From an uncultured Lachnospiraceae bacterium (GTDB taxonomy: Bacteria > Bacillota > Clostridia > Lachnospirales > Lachnospiraceae), in contig CAJUIO010000153.1 in the NCBI GenBank assembly GCA_910586025.1, positions 1 through 6,105 on the forward strand: 6,105 nucleotides of DNA, in the 5' to 3' direction. Positions 1 to 5,972 of this stretch are shown here, one piece after another; within the stretch, counting starts at the first letter, position 1; each line of letters begins with the position of its first letter. The notes under the pieces were generated by a model, which made no database searches, was not told where the DNA came from, and worked only from the letters and a program-made list of their open reading frames with translations. Made by a program: the position numbers and the translations under genes.

Positions 1-32
1 TCATAGGTAAGTATGTTTTTCTTCTCTTCCAT
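1..32 (-). CDS. greA: Transcription elongation factor GreA, N-terminal fragment (cut by window edge)
   Basis: Only the first ten complete codons are present, reading MEEKKNILTY followed by GA of the next codon. This matches the N-terminus I recall for clostridial GreA proteins (M-x-E-K-K-N-I-L-T-Y-E-G-L), but the stretch is too short to prove it. GreA binds the secondary channel of RNA polymerase and stimulates cleavage of backtracked transcripts. The ATG at 32-30 is supported by a GGAAGG ribosome binding site at about 42-47, 9 bases upstream. An earlier ATG at 49-47 is in another frame. Context supports the call: in many Firmicutes greA follows dusB and precedes lysS. The gene lies 46 bp downstream of the 252-residue hypothetical gene and has its own consensus promoter at 94-122. 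The rest of the gene is outside the window. Confidence 0.68.
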   Translation of the reverse strand, partial: MEEKKNILTY

Positions 33-78
33 TGCTGATCGCCTTCCATCCTCTTAAATCTCTGTGATAAAAAAAGTC

Positions 79-837
79 CTAATTAACTTTGGTATTATAA
101 CCACTTTTTACCGAAGTGTCAAGAAAATTCAGCACTTCCGCATCATTTATATGACAGATTTCGCTCCCGAAAGCCACGGGGCCAAAGCATCCCGCTTCCC
201 CTCCGCTCAAATCCAGCCAGGGAGCGTTTTGCTGCGGACGCCTTGCGTAGGAGGTAACGATCCCGTATTCGTCATACAGATAATCTTCAATCCTCCATGC
301 GCTTTCCGTCTCCCCGCCCACCATGACCACGGAATTGATTCTGGGAAGGTAGGGCATAAGAAGCCGCACAGTCTCTTCCAGCCTTTCCTCCCCGCACTCC
401 TCGGGAATGGAGAGATTCACACACCGGAAGGCCTCCTCCTGCCTGCATGTCCGAAGCCGTACCGCATAAAGCTCCCAGGGAAGAGCCTGCTGTCTATCAA
501 ACAGTCTGCAGAGCCTGTGGGAAAAAACCACGTCCTCTCCCCGGATTCCCAGACACTCCTCCGCAAACTGCAGGGCATCGGAAATTTTGCACATCCACCT
601 CTTTTTGAGGCGCTTCCTCTTCATTTCCTCCTGTATTCCCAGGGGAAGAAGCGCAAAGTAAAGCCTCACCGCTCCCGCCTCGCTTCTGGTCTTCCCTCCG
701 CCCCCGGGAGCCTTCAGGAAAGCGCAGCCTTGCTCATTCCTGTAAACGGGAATCGGCTCTCTGCGCTTTCTTCTCACATATCTTTCGTCTTCCTCTGTCA
801 TACCCAGATAAAAAATATTTTTCACATGCTGATCCAT
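79..837 (-). CDS. Uncharacterised conserved-looking protein, 252 aa
   Basis: I do not recognise a named family. The protein appears cytosolic: no signal peptide and no membrane segment. The N-terminal third is basic (RRKRREP at about 22-28, KRKRLKKR at 73-80). Residues 38-90 look like a mixed strand/helix region. The C-terminal half has an alternating strand-helix pattern around INSVVMVGGETESAW (167-181) and ends in a hydrophilic tail, LDTSVKSGYNTKVN. Start choice: the frame stays open upstream to 1068 inside dusB, but ATG at 837 is the first ATG after the dusB stop and gives a plausible start (MDQHVKNIFYLGM). It lacks a good ribosome binding site, having only GGAAA about 14 bases upstream, so coupling to dusB, a GTG at 897 or an ATG at 801 remain possible. 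The gap to dusB is 28 bp. Position between dusB and greA suggests a housekeeping role, which is inference only. The stop is TAG at 81-79. Confidence 0.8.
   Translation of the reverse strand: MDQHVKNIFYLGMTEEDERYVRRKRREPIPVYRNEQGCAFLKAPGGGGKTRSEAGAVRLYFALLPLGIQEEMKRKRLKKRWMCKISDALQFAEECLGIRGEDVVFSHRLCRLFDRQQALPWELYAVRLRTCRQEEAFRCVNLSIPEECGEERLEETVRLLMPYLPRINSVVMVGGETESAWRIEDYLYDEYGIVTSYARRPQQNAPWLDLSGGEAGCFGPVAFGSEICHINDAEVLNFLDTSVKSGYNTKVN
94..122 (-). promoter_or_regulatory. Consensus sigma-A promoter for greA, inside the end of the upstream gene
   Basis: Read on the minus strand, TTGACA lies at 122-117 and TATAAT at 99-94, separated by exactly 17 bases. Both hexamers match the housekeeping consensus at all six positions. 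The expected transcription start is near 87, giving a leader of about 55 bases before the GreA start codon. The promoter lies wholly within the last codons of the 252-residue hypothetical gene, where it encodes the L-D-T ... G-Y-N part of the C-terminus. A run of seven T (minus strand, about 70-76) follows in the leader without a GC-rich stem, so I do not read it as a terminator. Confidence 0.85.
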
Positions 838-865
838 AGCTAAGCATATGCAGTTTCCGTCTCTC

Positions 866-1873
866 TTATGACAGGGAACCGTCTGCGTCCCCCACACTCT
901 CTCGCGCTTCCTGCCCGAAAATCTTCCCCACAGCCTCCTGCAACTGGGAAAAGCTTTCAATCTCATTGACGCTCCTACGAAGCGCCGCCGAATGCGGAAG
1001 TCCCGCCGTGTACCATGCGATATGCTTGCGCATCTCCCGGACAGCCGTATACTCTCCCTTATAATCAAGCTCCATTTCGGCGTGACGCAGAATCATCCGG
1101 CATATTTCCTCCGCAGAGGGAGCCGCAGGCATCTCCCCCGTTTCCAGATAATGGGATATCTCCCGGAAAATCCAGGGATTTCCCCGGACACCACGCCCGA
1201 TCATCACGCCGTCGCACCCCGTCTGCTCAAGGAGCCTTTGGGCCGAAGGGCCGTCCGTCACGTCGCCGTTCCCGATCACCGGGATGCTAAGCGCCTGCTT
1301 AACCCTGGCGATAATCTCATAATCCGCCCTTCCGGAATAATACTGCTCCCTGGTGCGCCCGTGCACCGCAACGGCCGCAGCGCCGCAGCTCTGCGCAATT
1401 TGGGCAATCTCCACGGCATTGGCAGAGCTCTCGTCAAAGCCCTTGCGGATCTTCACCGTCACCGGCTTTCGAATGGCCTTGACGGTTCTGGTAATAATCT
1501 CCTCCACCAGCTTCGGGTTTTTCATAAGGGCGGATCCCTCTCCGTTATTCACCACCTTGGGAACCGGACAGCCCATATTCAGATCCAGGATAGAAAAGGG
1601 TCTCTCCTCGATCCGTTTCGCCATCTCACTGATAATCACGGGATCGGAGCCGAAAAGCTGCAGCGAGACAGGCCCCTCGCCGGGATGAATGGTCAAAAGC
1701 TCCTGCGTGTTTCTGTTTCCGTAATAGATGGCCTTGGCGCTGACCATTTCCATACAGACAAGACCCGCCCCCTGCTCTTTACATAACAAACGAAAAGGCA
1801 GGTCTGTTACGCCTGCCATGGGTGCCAGTATCAGATTGTTTTCCAGTTCCACATTTCCTATTTTAAGCCGCAT
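866..1873 (-). CDS. dusB: tRNA-dihydrouridine synthase, DusB type
   Basis: This is an FMN-dependent enzyme that uses NADPH to reduce specific uridines in the tRNA D-loop to dihydrouridine. The 335-residue length is normal for the family. Visible landmarks are the N-terminal TIM-barrel strand LAPMAGVTD (16-24), which contacts FMN; LNMGCPVPKV (98-107) with the likely catalytic acid Cys102; VKIRKG (140-145) with the flavin/substrate lysine; HGRTREQ (171-177); GNGDV (201-205); and GRGVRGNPW (227-235) near the phosphate-binding end of the barrel. Residues from about 245 form the helical tRNA-binding domain. The ATG at 1873 has GGAGG about 10 bases upstream, embedded in the last codons of the preceding gene, and starts 5 bp after that gene's TGA. 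This points to translational coupling. DusB is the usual Firmicutes form; the exact paralogue is inferred from resemblance. Confidence 0.96.
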   Translation of the reverse strand: MRLKIGNVELENNLILAPMAGVTDLPFRLLCKEQGAGLVCMEMVSAKAIYYGNRNTQELLTIHPGEGPVSLQLFGSDPVIISEMAKRIEERPFSILDLNMGCPVPKVVNNGEGSALMKNPKLVEEIITRTVKAIRKPVTVKIRKGFDESSANAVEIAQIAQSCGAAAVAVHGRTREQYYSGRADYEIIARVKQALSIPVIGNGDVTDGPSAQRLLEQTGCDGVMIGRGVRGNPWIFREISHYLETGEMPAAPSAEEICRMILRHAEMELDYKGEYTAVREMRKHIAWYTAGLPHSAALRRSVNEIESFSQLQEAVGKIFGQEARESVGDADGSLS

Positions 1874-1878
1874 GTCCG

Positions 1879-2241
1879 TCAGGCCTCCTCGTCCAAAAGA
1901 TCTCCGGCCTTTTCATGCAGGACAAAAATCCTGTAATACAGGCTTAAGGTCTCGAACATCTCCCTGCGCTTTCTTCGGATCTCGCCAACAAGGAGTCCGC
2001 TTGAAACCTCATCATACAGAAAGTCATCCTCCGCATACTCTGTGCGCATGGAAATGCCGCCGTCCTTCTCGAATTCTATGGTAAAGATCCCGCCCACCTC
2101 CTCCGTGAACAACACGCAGATCACATGCAGCTCGTCCTTGACAGAATCCGGAACACTGTCAAAGGCATGGTTAAAATAATACTTTTTTTCATAGGCGTTT
2201 GCCCCGCACAGCACGGTTCTGCCTTCCTCATACATAGCCAT
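1879..2241 (-). CDS. Small uncharacterised acidic protein, 120 aa, overlapping the end of birA
   Basis: A soluble protein without membrane segments or recognisable catalytic motif. It starts with the tract YEEGRTVLCGANAYEKKYYF (4-23), then has a strand-rich centre (ICVLFTEEVGGIFTIEFEKDGGI), an acidic segment (AEDDFLYDE) and a C-terminal helix that may form a short amphipathic or coiled region. It resembles a conserved clostridial family of unknown function. I have an uncertain memory that this is DUF6145, which I could not check. Two in-frame starts compete: ATG 2241-2239, 5 bases after a GAGGGG motif, and ATG 2235-2233, 11 bases after it (118 aa). Either overlaps the birA stop codon (2230-2228), by 14 or 8 bp, so the two genes are very probably coupled. 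In many Firmicutes the birA-dusB interval holds coaX (type III pantothenate kinase); this protein is far too short and unlike it. Confidence 0.85.
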   Translation of the reverse strand: MAMYEEGRTVLCGANAYEKKYYFNHAFDSVPDSVKDELHVICVLFTEEVGGIFTIEFEKDGGISMRTEYAEDDFLYDEVSSGLLVGEIRRKRREMFETLSLYYRIFVLHEKAGDLLDEEA

Positions 2242-3220
2242 AAATTCCCCTCACAGACACCTCTCCGGCATAAACGTTTTCCCTGGTTCCATCGTCTCTC
2301 TCCACGATCAGCTCCCCGAGCTCATTGATCCCATGGGAGACTCCGTCGTATTCTCCGCCGGGATCCAGCACCCGGACCCTGGCGTTAACATTCACCAGAA
2401 GGTCATTGTATTCCTTCATCAGATCCGCCATGCTCTGTGTCCTGCAGAAAATATCATAATACTCCTCAAAGCGCTCCATGACTCTCTCGATCAGCCCCGC
2501 CCTGTTCAGCTTCCTGCCGCCCTCCACAAAAAGGGAGGTTGCGGTCTGTGCGATTTTCTCCGGAAAGGCCACCTGATTCACGTTGATTCCGACCCCGCAC
2601 ACCAGATACTGGATATCCTCCATTTCCAGTGTCATCTCCGTGAGAATTCCCACAACCTTCTTCCTGTTCACCACAATGTCATTGGGCCACTTGATCCCGG
2701 CCTGCAATCCTGACACATCACAGATAGCCCTGGCCGTGGCAAGAGCCATCACAAGGGTGATCATGGAGGCCTTATCCGGCGCAAAAGCCGGCCTCAGGAC
2801 AAGTGTCATGAAAATGTTTACTCCCTCCGGGGATTCCCATCCTCTGCCACGTCTTCCTTTTCCCTGTTCCTGCCTCCCGGCAACCACCAAAAGGCCGTGG
2901 GGCGCTCCGGCCTCCGCCTGCCGCTTTGCCTCAATATTAGTGGAATCTACCACATCCAGATAAAGCAGCTGCCGGCCCATGACCCTTGTCCTGCGCCGGC
3001 TTTCCAGCTCGCTTACGGTCACCACGTCCGGAGCCGCAAGGAGACGATATCCCTTATTCTGAACCGCTTCGATCTCATAGCCCTCTTCCTTCAGCTGATT
3101 CATCACCTTCCAGACCGCAGTTCTGGAAATTCCAAGCACCTGGCAGATCTGCTGTCCGGAAAGCGAATCCTCGCTGCCCCGAAGGAGCTGTAATACCTCT
3201 GTTTTCCTCGATGTTGACAT
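2228..3220 (-). CDS. birA: Bifunctional biotin-[acetyl-CoA-carboxylase] ligase / biotin repressor BirA
   Basis: The enzyme activates biotin with ATP to biotinyl-5'-AMP and transfers it to the lysine of biotin carboxyl carrier domains. Three domains are visible in 330 residues. Residues 1-62 form a winged helix-turn-helix (SGQQICQVLGISRTAVWKVM, 21-40, with wing NKGYRL at 55-60), so this is the DNA-binding class that also represses biotin genes. The catalytic domain carries DSTN (92-95), the biotinyl-adenylate loop GKGRRGRGW (120-128), KWPND (177-181) with the ligase lysine, and GVGINVN (209-215). A C-terminal SH3-like barrel covers about 275-325. The loop has GKG where Escherichia coli has GRG, a conservative difference. 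The ATG at 3220 is preceded by GGGAG about 9 bases upstream and lies 17 bp after the argF stop. The stop overlaps the next gene. No biotin biosynthesis or carboxylase gene, and no obvious BirA operator, lies in the window. Confidence 0.96.
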   Translation of the reverse strand: MSTSRKTEVLQLLRGSEDSLSGQQICQVLGISRTAVWKVMNQLKEEGYEIEAVQNKGYRLLAAPDVVTVSELESRRRTRVMGRQLLYLDVVDSTNIEAKRQAEAGAPHGLLVVAGRQEQGKGRRGRGWESPEGVNIFMTLVLRPAFAPDKASMITLVMALATARAICDVSGLQAGIKWPNDIVVNRKKVVGILTEMTLEMEDIQYLVCGVGINVNQVAFPEKIAQTATSLFVEGGRKLNRAGLIERVMERFEEYYDIFCRTQSMADLMKEYNDLLVNVNARVRVLDPGGEYDGVSHGINELGELIVERDDGTRENVYAGEVSVRGIYGYV

Positions 3221-3237
3221 AAATAGAGCTCCCGGTT

Positions 3238-4224
3238 TTACAATGTTGCGGCCATGACCGCTTTGATGGTATGCATCCTGTTTTCGGCCTCCTGGAATAC
3301 CACGGATCTGTCAGATTCAAAGACCTCGTCCGTGACCTCCATCTCGGAAATCCCGAATTTTTCTCCCATCTGCCTGCCGATCCTGGTCTTGGAATCATGG
3401 AAAGCGGGGAGACAGTGCATGAAAACCGCCTGCGGTCCGGCATTTTCCATTACCCTTCGGTTAACCTGATAGGGGGACAGCTCCCGGATCCTCTCTTCCC
3501 ATACCTCGTCCGGCTCTCCCATGGAAACCCACACATCGGTATAAATGACATCCGCCCCCTTTGTTCCCGTTTCCACATCCTCCGTGAGGGTGATGGAGGC
3601 TCCTGTGGAAGATGCAATCTCCCGGCACTGCTCCACCAGCGCCCCGTCCGGAAAATATTTCCGCGTGGTGCAGGCGGTAAAATGCATTCCGAGCTTTGCG
3701 CAGGTCACCATCAGGGAATTGGCCATGTTATATCTGGCATCCCCCATATAGGTCAGCCTTACCCCCTTTATCCTGCCAAGCACCTCCCTGACGGTCAGCA
3801 GATCCGCCAGCATCTGCGTAGGATGAAATTCATTGGTGAGACCGTTCCAGACGGGAACCCCTGCATATTTCGCCAATTCCTCCACGATCTCCTGCTCAAA
3901 TCCTCGGTACTCGATTCCCTCATACATACTGCCAAGGACTCTTGCCGTGTCCGCTATGCTCTCCTTCTTTCCGATCTGAGAGCTTGACGGATCCAGATAA
4001 GTGGTTCCCACTCCCAGATCATGAGCCGCAACCTCAAAGGAACACCGTGTCCTGGTACTCGTCTTCTCAAAAATCAGGGCCACGTTTTTCCCTCTGTGCA
4101 TATCCTGCGTCAGGATTCCCTTTTTTTTCTTTTCCTTCAGCTGTGCCGCCAGATCAACCAGATAAAGAATTTCCTCCGGTGTGTAATCAAGCAGCTTCAA
4201 AAAGCTTCTTCCCTTTAAGTCCAT
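3238..4224 (-). CDS. argF: Ornithine carbamoyltransferase
   Basis: It catalyses ornithine + carbamoyl phosphate to citrulline + phosphate in the cytosol, as a trimer or a multiple of trimers. The 328-residue length is normal. Landmarks: the carbamoyl-phosphate loop STRTR (56-60), HPTQ (134-137), the ornithine-binding segment DVWVSMGE (230-237), and HCLPA (270-274) with the conserved Cys. These separate it from aspartate carbamoyltransferase. Sequence resemblance is to the ArgF/ArgI/ArcB group (YRGFEQEIVE, VWNGLTNEFHPTQ, TDEVFES), which holds both biosynthetic and catabolic enzymes, so direction cannot be decided from the protein. No arginine deiminase (arcA) or carbamate kinase (arcC) gene is adjacent in the window, which mildly favours the biosynthetic name. 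The ATG at 4224 has GGGAGG 6 bases upstream and starts 38 bp after the SPFH gene. I found no convincing promoter or ARG box in that gap. Confidence 0.96.
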   Translation of the reverse strand: MDLKGRSFLKLLDYTPEEILYLVDLAAQLKEKKKKGILTQDMHRGKNVALIFEKTSTRTRCSFEVAAHDLGVGTTYLDPSSSQIGKKESIADTARVLGSMYEGIEYRGFEQEIVEELAKYAGVPVWNGLTNEFHPTQMLADLLTVREVLGRIKGVRLTYMGDARYNMANSLMVTCAKLGMHFTACTTRKYFPDGALVEQCREIASSTGASITLTEDVETGTKGADVIYTDVWVSMGEPDEVWEERIRELSPYQVNRRVMENAGPQAVFMHCLPAFHDSKTRIGRQMGEKFGISEMEVTDEVFESDRSVVFQEAENRMHTIKAVMAATL

Positions 4225-4262
4225 CTCATTCCTCCCGCCGCGGTCTCACTCGTCCGGCTGTT

Positions 4263-5183
4263 TTATTTATCGCCAAGAATTCCCTTCAGGGAAGCCGCAA
4301 GTCCCGCTACCCCCTGAATCTCGGAGGGAATGATGATCTTGGTTGCCTTTCCGTCCGCCGCCTTCTCAAACGCCTCCAGACTCTTGATCCGCAGCACGGA
4401 CTCATCCGCTCCCGCTTCCCGGATCATCCGGATACCGTCCGCAGTAGCCTGCTGCACCTTAAGGATCGCGGCAGCCTCACCTTCCGCCTCCCGGATCATC
4501 TTTTCCTTCTGCGCCTCCGCACGGAGGATTGCGGACTGCTTCTCCGCCTCCGCTTCCAGAATCGCCGCAGCCTTCTTACCTTCCGCAACCGTCACGCTTG
4601 CCTTCTTTTCACCCTCCGCTCTGGTAACTGCCTCTCTTCTCTCACGCTCCGCCTTCATCTGTCTCTCCATGGCGTTCTGAATCTCGGCGGGAGGAATAAT
4701 GTTCTTGAGCTCCACACGGTTTACCTTGATTCCCCAGGGATCCGTGGCATCGTCCAGGGACGCTCTCATCTTCGTGTTGATAGTCTCTCTGGAAGTGAGT
4801 GTCTGGTCAAGCTCCAGATCACCGATAATGTTACGCAGCGTGGTTGCCGTCAGATTCTCAATCGCCATGATCGGATTTTCCACGCCGTAGGCAAACAGCT
4901 TGGGATCCGTGATCTGGAAAAATACCACCGTGTCAATACGCATGGTCACGTTATCCTTTGTAATCACGGGCTGGGGAGCGAAATCCACTACCTGCTCCTT
5001 CAGATTAATCTTCTTCGCAACCTTGTCAATTACAGGAACCTTTATATGAAGTCCCACGGACCAGGTTCCCTGGTAAGCTCCAAGTCTCTCCACCACGTAG
5101 GCGTAGGCCTGGGGCACGATCTTCACGCTTGTGGCAAGCAGAAGAATCAGAATCACCAACAATACAATCACTAAAACAACCAT
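4263..5183 (-). CDS. SPFH/stomatin-like (paraslipin/QmcA-type) membrane protein
   Basis: This is a member of the SPFH (stomatin, prohibitin, flotillin, HflK/C) superfamily, which forms large oligomeric scaffolds on the inner face of the cell membrane and organises membrane microdomains. The 306 residues show one N-terminal hydrophobic anchor (about 2-20). An SPFH domain follows (about 20-190), with ERLGAYQGTWSVGLH (32-46), LKEQVVDFAPQPVITKDNV (61-79) and ENLTATTLRNIIGDLELD (109-126). Next come a charged, Ala/Glu-rich coiled-coil stretch (about 172-245, repeated AEGE/AEAEK units) and a short C-terminal region with IIIPSEIQG. The ATG at 5183 follows a strong AAGGAGG by 9 bases. It sits 15 bp after the NfeD gene, whose product is the typical partner of these proteins: one partner supplies the scaffold and the other a soluble OB-fold. 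Its specific client in this organism cannot be inferred. Confidence 0.95.
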   Translation of the reverse strand: MVVLVIVLLVILILLLATSVKIVPQAYAYVVERLGAYQGTWSVGLHIKVPVIDKVAKKINLKEQVVDFAPQPVITKDNVTMRIDTVVFFQITDPKLFAYGVENPIMAIENLTATTLRNIIGDLELDQTLTSRETINTKMRASLDDATDPWGIKVNRVELKNIIPPAEIQNAMERQMKAERERREAVTRAEGEKKASVTVAEGKKAAAILEAEAEKQSAILRAEAQKEKMIREAEGEAAAILKVQQATADGIRMIREAGADESVLRIKSLEAFEKAADGKATKIIIPSEIQGVAGLAASLKGILGDK

Positions 5184-5198
5184 AATTACCTTCCTCCT

Positions 5199-5642
5199 TT
5201 AAACATCCGTTTTCTTTTCTTCCACCATCAGCTTGACTCCGCTGATCGCTCGAATGAAGACCACGCTTCCCACGGAGAGCCTTTCATCTCCCCTGACATT
5301 GCGGGCGCTCCATTCCTGGCCGTTTACCGTTACCTGTCCGATTCCCTGCAGATTGTCTATCTCGCTGATCACAATGGCCTGCTGGCCCACCAGACTCTCC
5401 GCATTTGTCTTGACCCTGTCCTTATTGAAATACTTCACGGCCACAGGTCTTGTCAGATAAAGAAGCAGGAGCGATACCCCGAAAAACAATACAAGCTGCA
5501 GCCACAGGGGCGCCCCGATTGCCGAGACAATGGCCGCTGCAAGGGATCCGCCTGCAAACCAGATCGTGGTAAGACCCATGGTAATGATCTCAATGGCGAT
5601 ACAGGCAACAAATACAATCAGCCAAATTGTTGTCAAATTCAT
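5199..5642 (-). CDS. NfeD-like membrane protein with OB-fold domain, short (protease-less) form
   Basis: A 147-residue partner protein of stomatin/paraslipin scaffolds. Hydrophobic segments at about 5-23 and 26-43 (possibly a re-entrant pair) and 48-64 are followed by a cytosolic OB-fold domain (about 80-142). The OB-fold contains VGQQAIVISEIDNLQGIGQV (85-104), NGQEWSARN (107-115) and GSVVFIRAISGVKLMV (125-140). The long NfeD form carries an extra N-terminal ClpP-class serine protease domain; it is absent here, as is normal for the short type next to a paraslipin gene. The frame is open upstream to 5732, but the upstream stretch is not NfeD-like and lies before the promoter's -10 box. I therefore start at ATG 5642, whose AAGGAG is rather distant (about 13 bases). 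The TAA stop overlaps the ribosome binding site of the SPFH gene, indicating an operon. Confidence 0.93.
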   Translation of the reverse strand: MNLTTIWLIVFVACIAIEIITMGLTTIWFAGGSLAAAIVSAIGAPLWLQLVLFFGVSLLLLYLTRPVAVKYFNKDRVKTNAESLVGQQAIVISEIDNLQGIGQVTVNGQEWSARNVRGDERLSVGSVVFIRAISGVKLMVEEKKTDV

Positions 5643-5662
5643 AGAATCATTCTGTCTCCTTC
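5642..5662 (-). promoter_or_regulatory. Ribosome binding site and possible three-codon leader ORF before NfeD
   Basis: On the minus strand GGAAGGAG (about 5655-5662) is 13 bases from the NfeD ATG, a long spacing. A different ATG at 5650-5648 lies only 5 bases after the site and would encode Met-Ile-Leu before TGA at 5641-5639, which overlaps the NfeD start as ATGA. The arrangement would allow termination-reinitiation coupling, but it may be chance. The ribosome binding site is solid; the leader ORF is speculative. Confidence 0.4.
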
Positions 5663-5670
5663 CTTTTCTC

Positions 5671-5700
5671 AATATACCAAGTTTACCATAAGTTCGGGAA
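5671..5700 (-). promoter_or_regulatory. Probable extended -10 promoter of the NfeD-SPFH operon
   Basis: On the minus strand TGG followed by TATATT (5679-5671) fits an extended -10 element. The best -35 candidate is TTCCCG (5700-5695) with an 18-base spacer, a poor match that the extended -10 could offset. The predicted start near 5664 gives a leader of about 22 bases. It lies between the upstream terminator and the first gene, as expected for a promoter. The MITE-like insertion ends about 48 bp upstream of the -35 position, so it does not interrupt it. Confidence 0.45.
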
Positions 5701-5739
5701 AATGTACAGCGTCCGCCGGACAACAGAGGCAATTGGCTG

Positions 5740-5747
5740 TTTCAGAT
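5740..5747. repeat. Target-site duplication, left copy (TTTCAGAT)
   Basis: Eight bases directly abutting the left terminal repeat are identical to 6023-6030. The identity does not extend further on either side, so the duplication is exactly 8 bp. Confidence 0.85.
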
Positions 5748-5797
5748 GTTACTGTTCACTCGCAGCCGTCAGTCCGCTTTGCGAACACTTGCGAAGC
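5748..5797. repeat. Left terminal inverted repeat of the MITE-like element (50 bp)
   Basis: All 50 bases are exactly complementary to 5973-6022. Two copies of TTGCGAA stand 10 bp apart at 5779-5785 and 5789-5795, about one helical turn, which could form a paired protein-binding site. Beyond 5797 the perfect match to the right arm stops. Confidence 0.95.
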
Positions 5798-5818
5798 TGC
5801 TTGCTTCGGAATCAAAGA

Positions 5819-5953
5819 CTTGCAGCAGTGACAAATCACAAGCAAGGCACTTTGGAGCCGCCGGTGTTTAGGCGCTGTGTTTTAGCGCCTTACGCACCGC
5901 TGCGAGCGACATGTAGCGAGAGCGTGCCTGTGGTGATATGTCACTGTTGCAAG
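5819..5953. repeat. Imperfect internal inverted repeats within the MITE-like element
   Basis: Bases 5819-5839 pair with 5933-5953 (19 of 21 complementary), 5845-5850 (AGGCAC) pair with 5924-5929 (GTGCCT), and a central hairpin has 5870-5876 (AGGCGCT) pairing with 5884-5890 (AGCGCCT) around a 7-base loop. With the 50-bp ends, most of the element can fold back into one long interrupted stem. Smaller local hairpins occur at 5792-5808 and 5965-5976. Confidence 0.8.
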
Positions 5954-5972
5954 CCGGACTTTGAAAGCGATT

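Noticed and set aside
62..90. Run of seven T on the minus strand after the 252-residue gene, as a possible terminator
   Set aside because: The only preceding stem is a 5-bp AT-rich pairing (AAAGT/ACTTT), too weak for intrinsic termination. The run lies in the greA leader, downstream of a consensus promoter.
688..711. APGGGGKT at residues 43-50 of the 252-residue protein fits the loose P-loop pattern [AG]-x4-G-K-[ST]
   Set aside because: The pattern is short and frequent by chance. No Walker B or NTPase fold features follow, so I do not call it an ATP-binding protein.
838..1068. Extension of the 252-residue gene upstream into dusB (329-codon frame)
   Set aside because: The extension is an Arg-rich out-of-frame reading of the dusB 3' end with no protein character; the ATG at 837 after the dusB stop is the simpler start.
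3942..5174. A 410-codon open frame on the plus strand opposite the SPFH and argF genes
   Set aside because: It is a Leu/Arg/His-rich antisense shadow spanning two firmly identified genes and their junction. No family resemblance and no ribosome binding site were seen.
5711..5721. Palindrome GTCCGCCGGAC upstream of the NfeD promoter, as a possible operator
   Set aside because: Five-base half-sites with one central base occur often by chance in GC-rich intergenic DNA, and nothing ties it to a known regulator.
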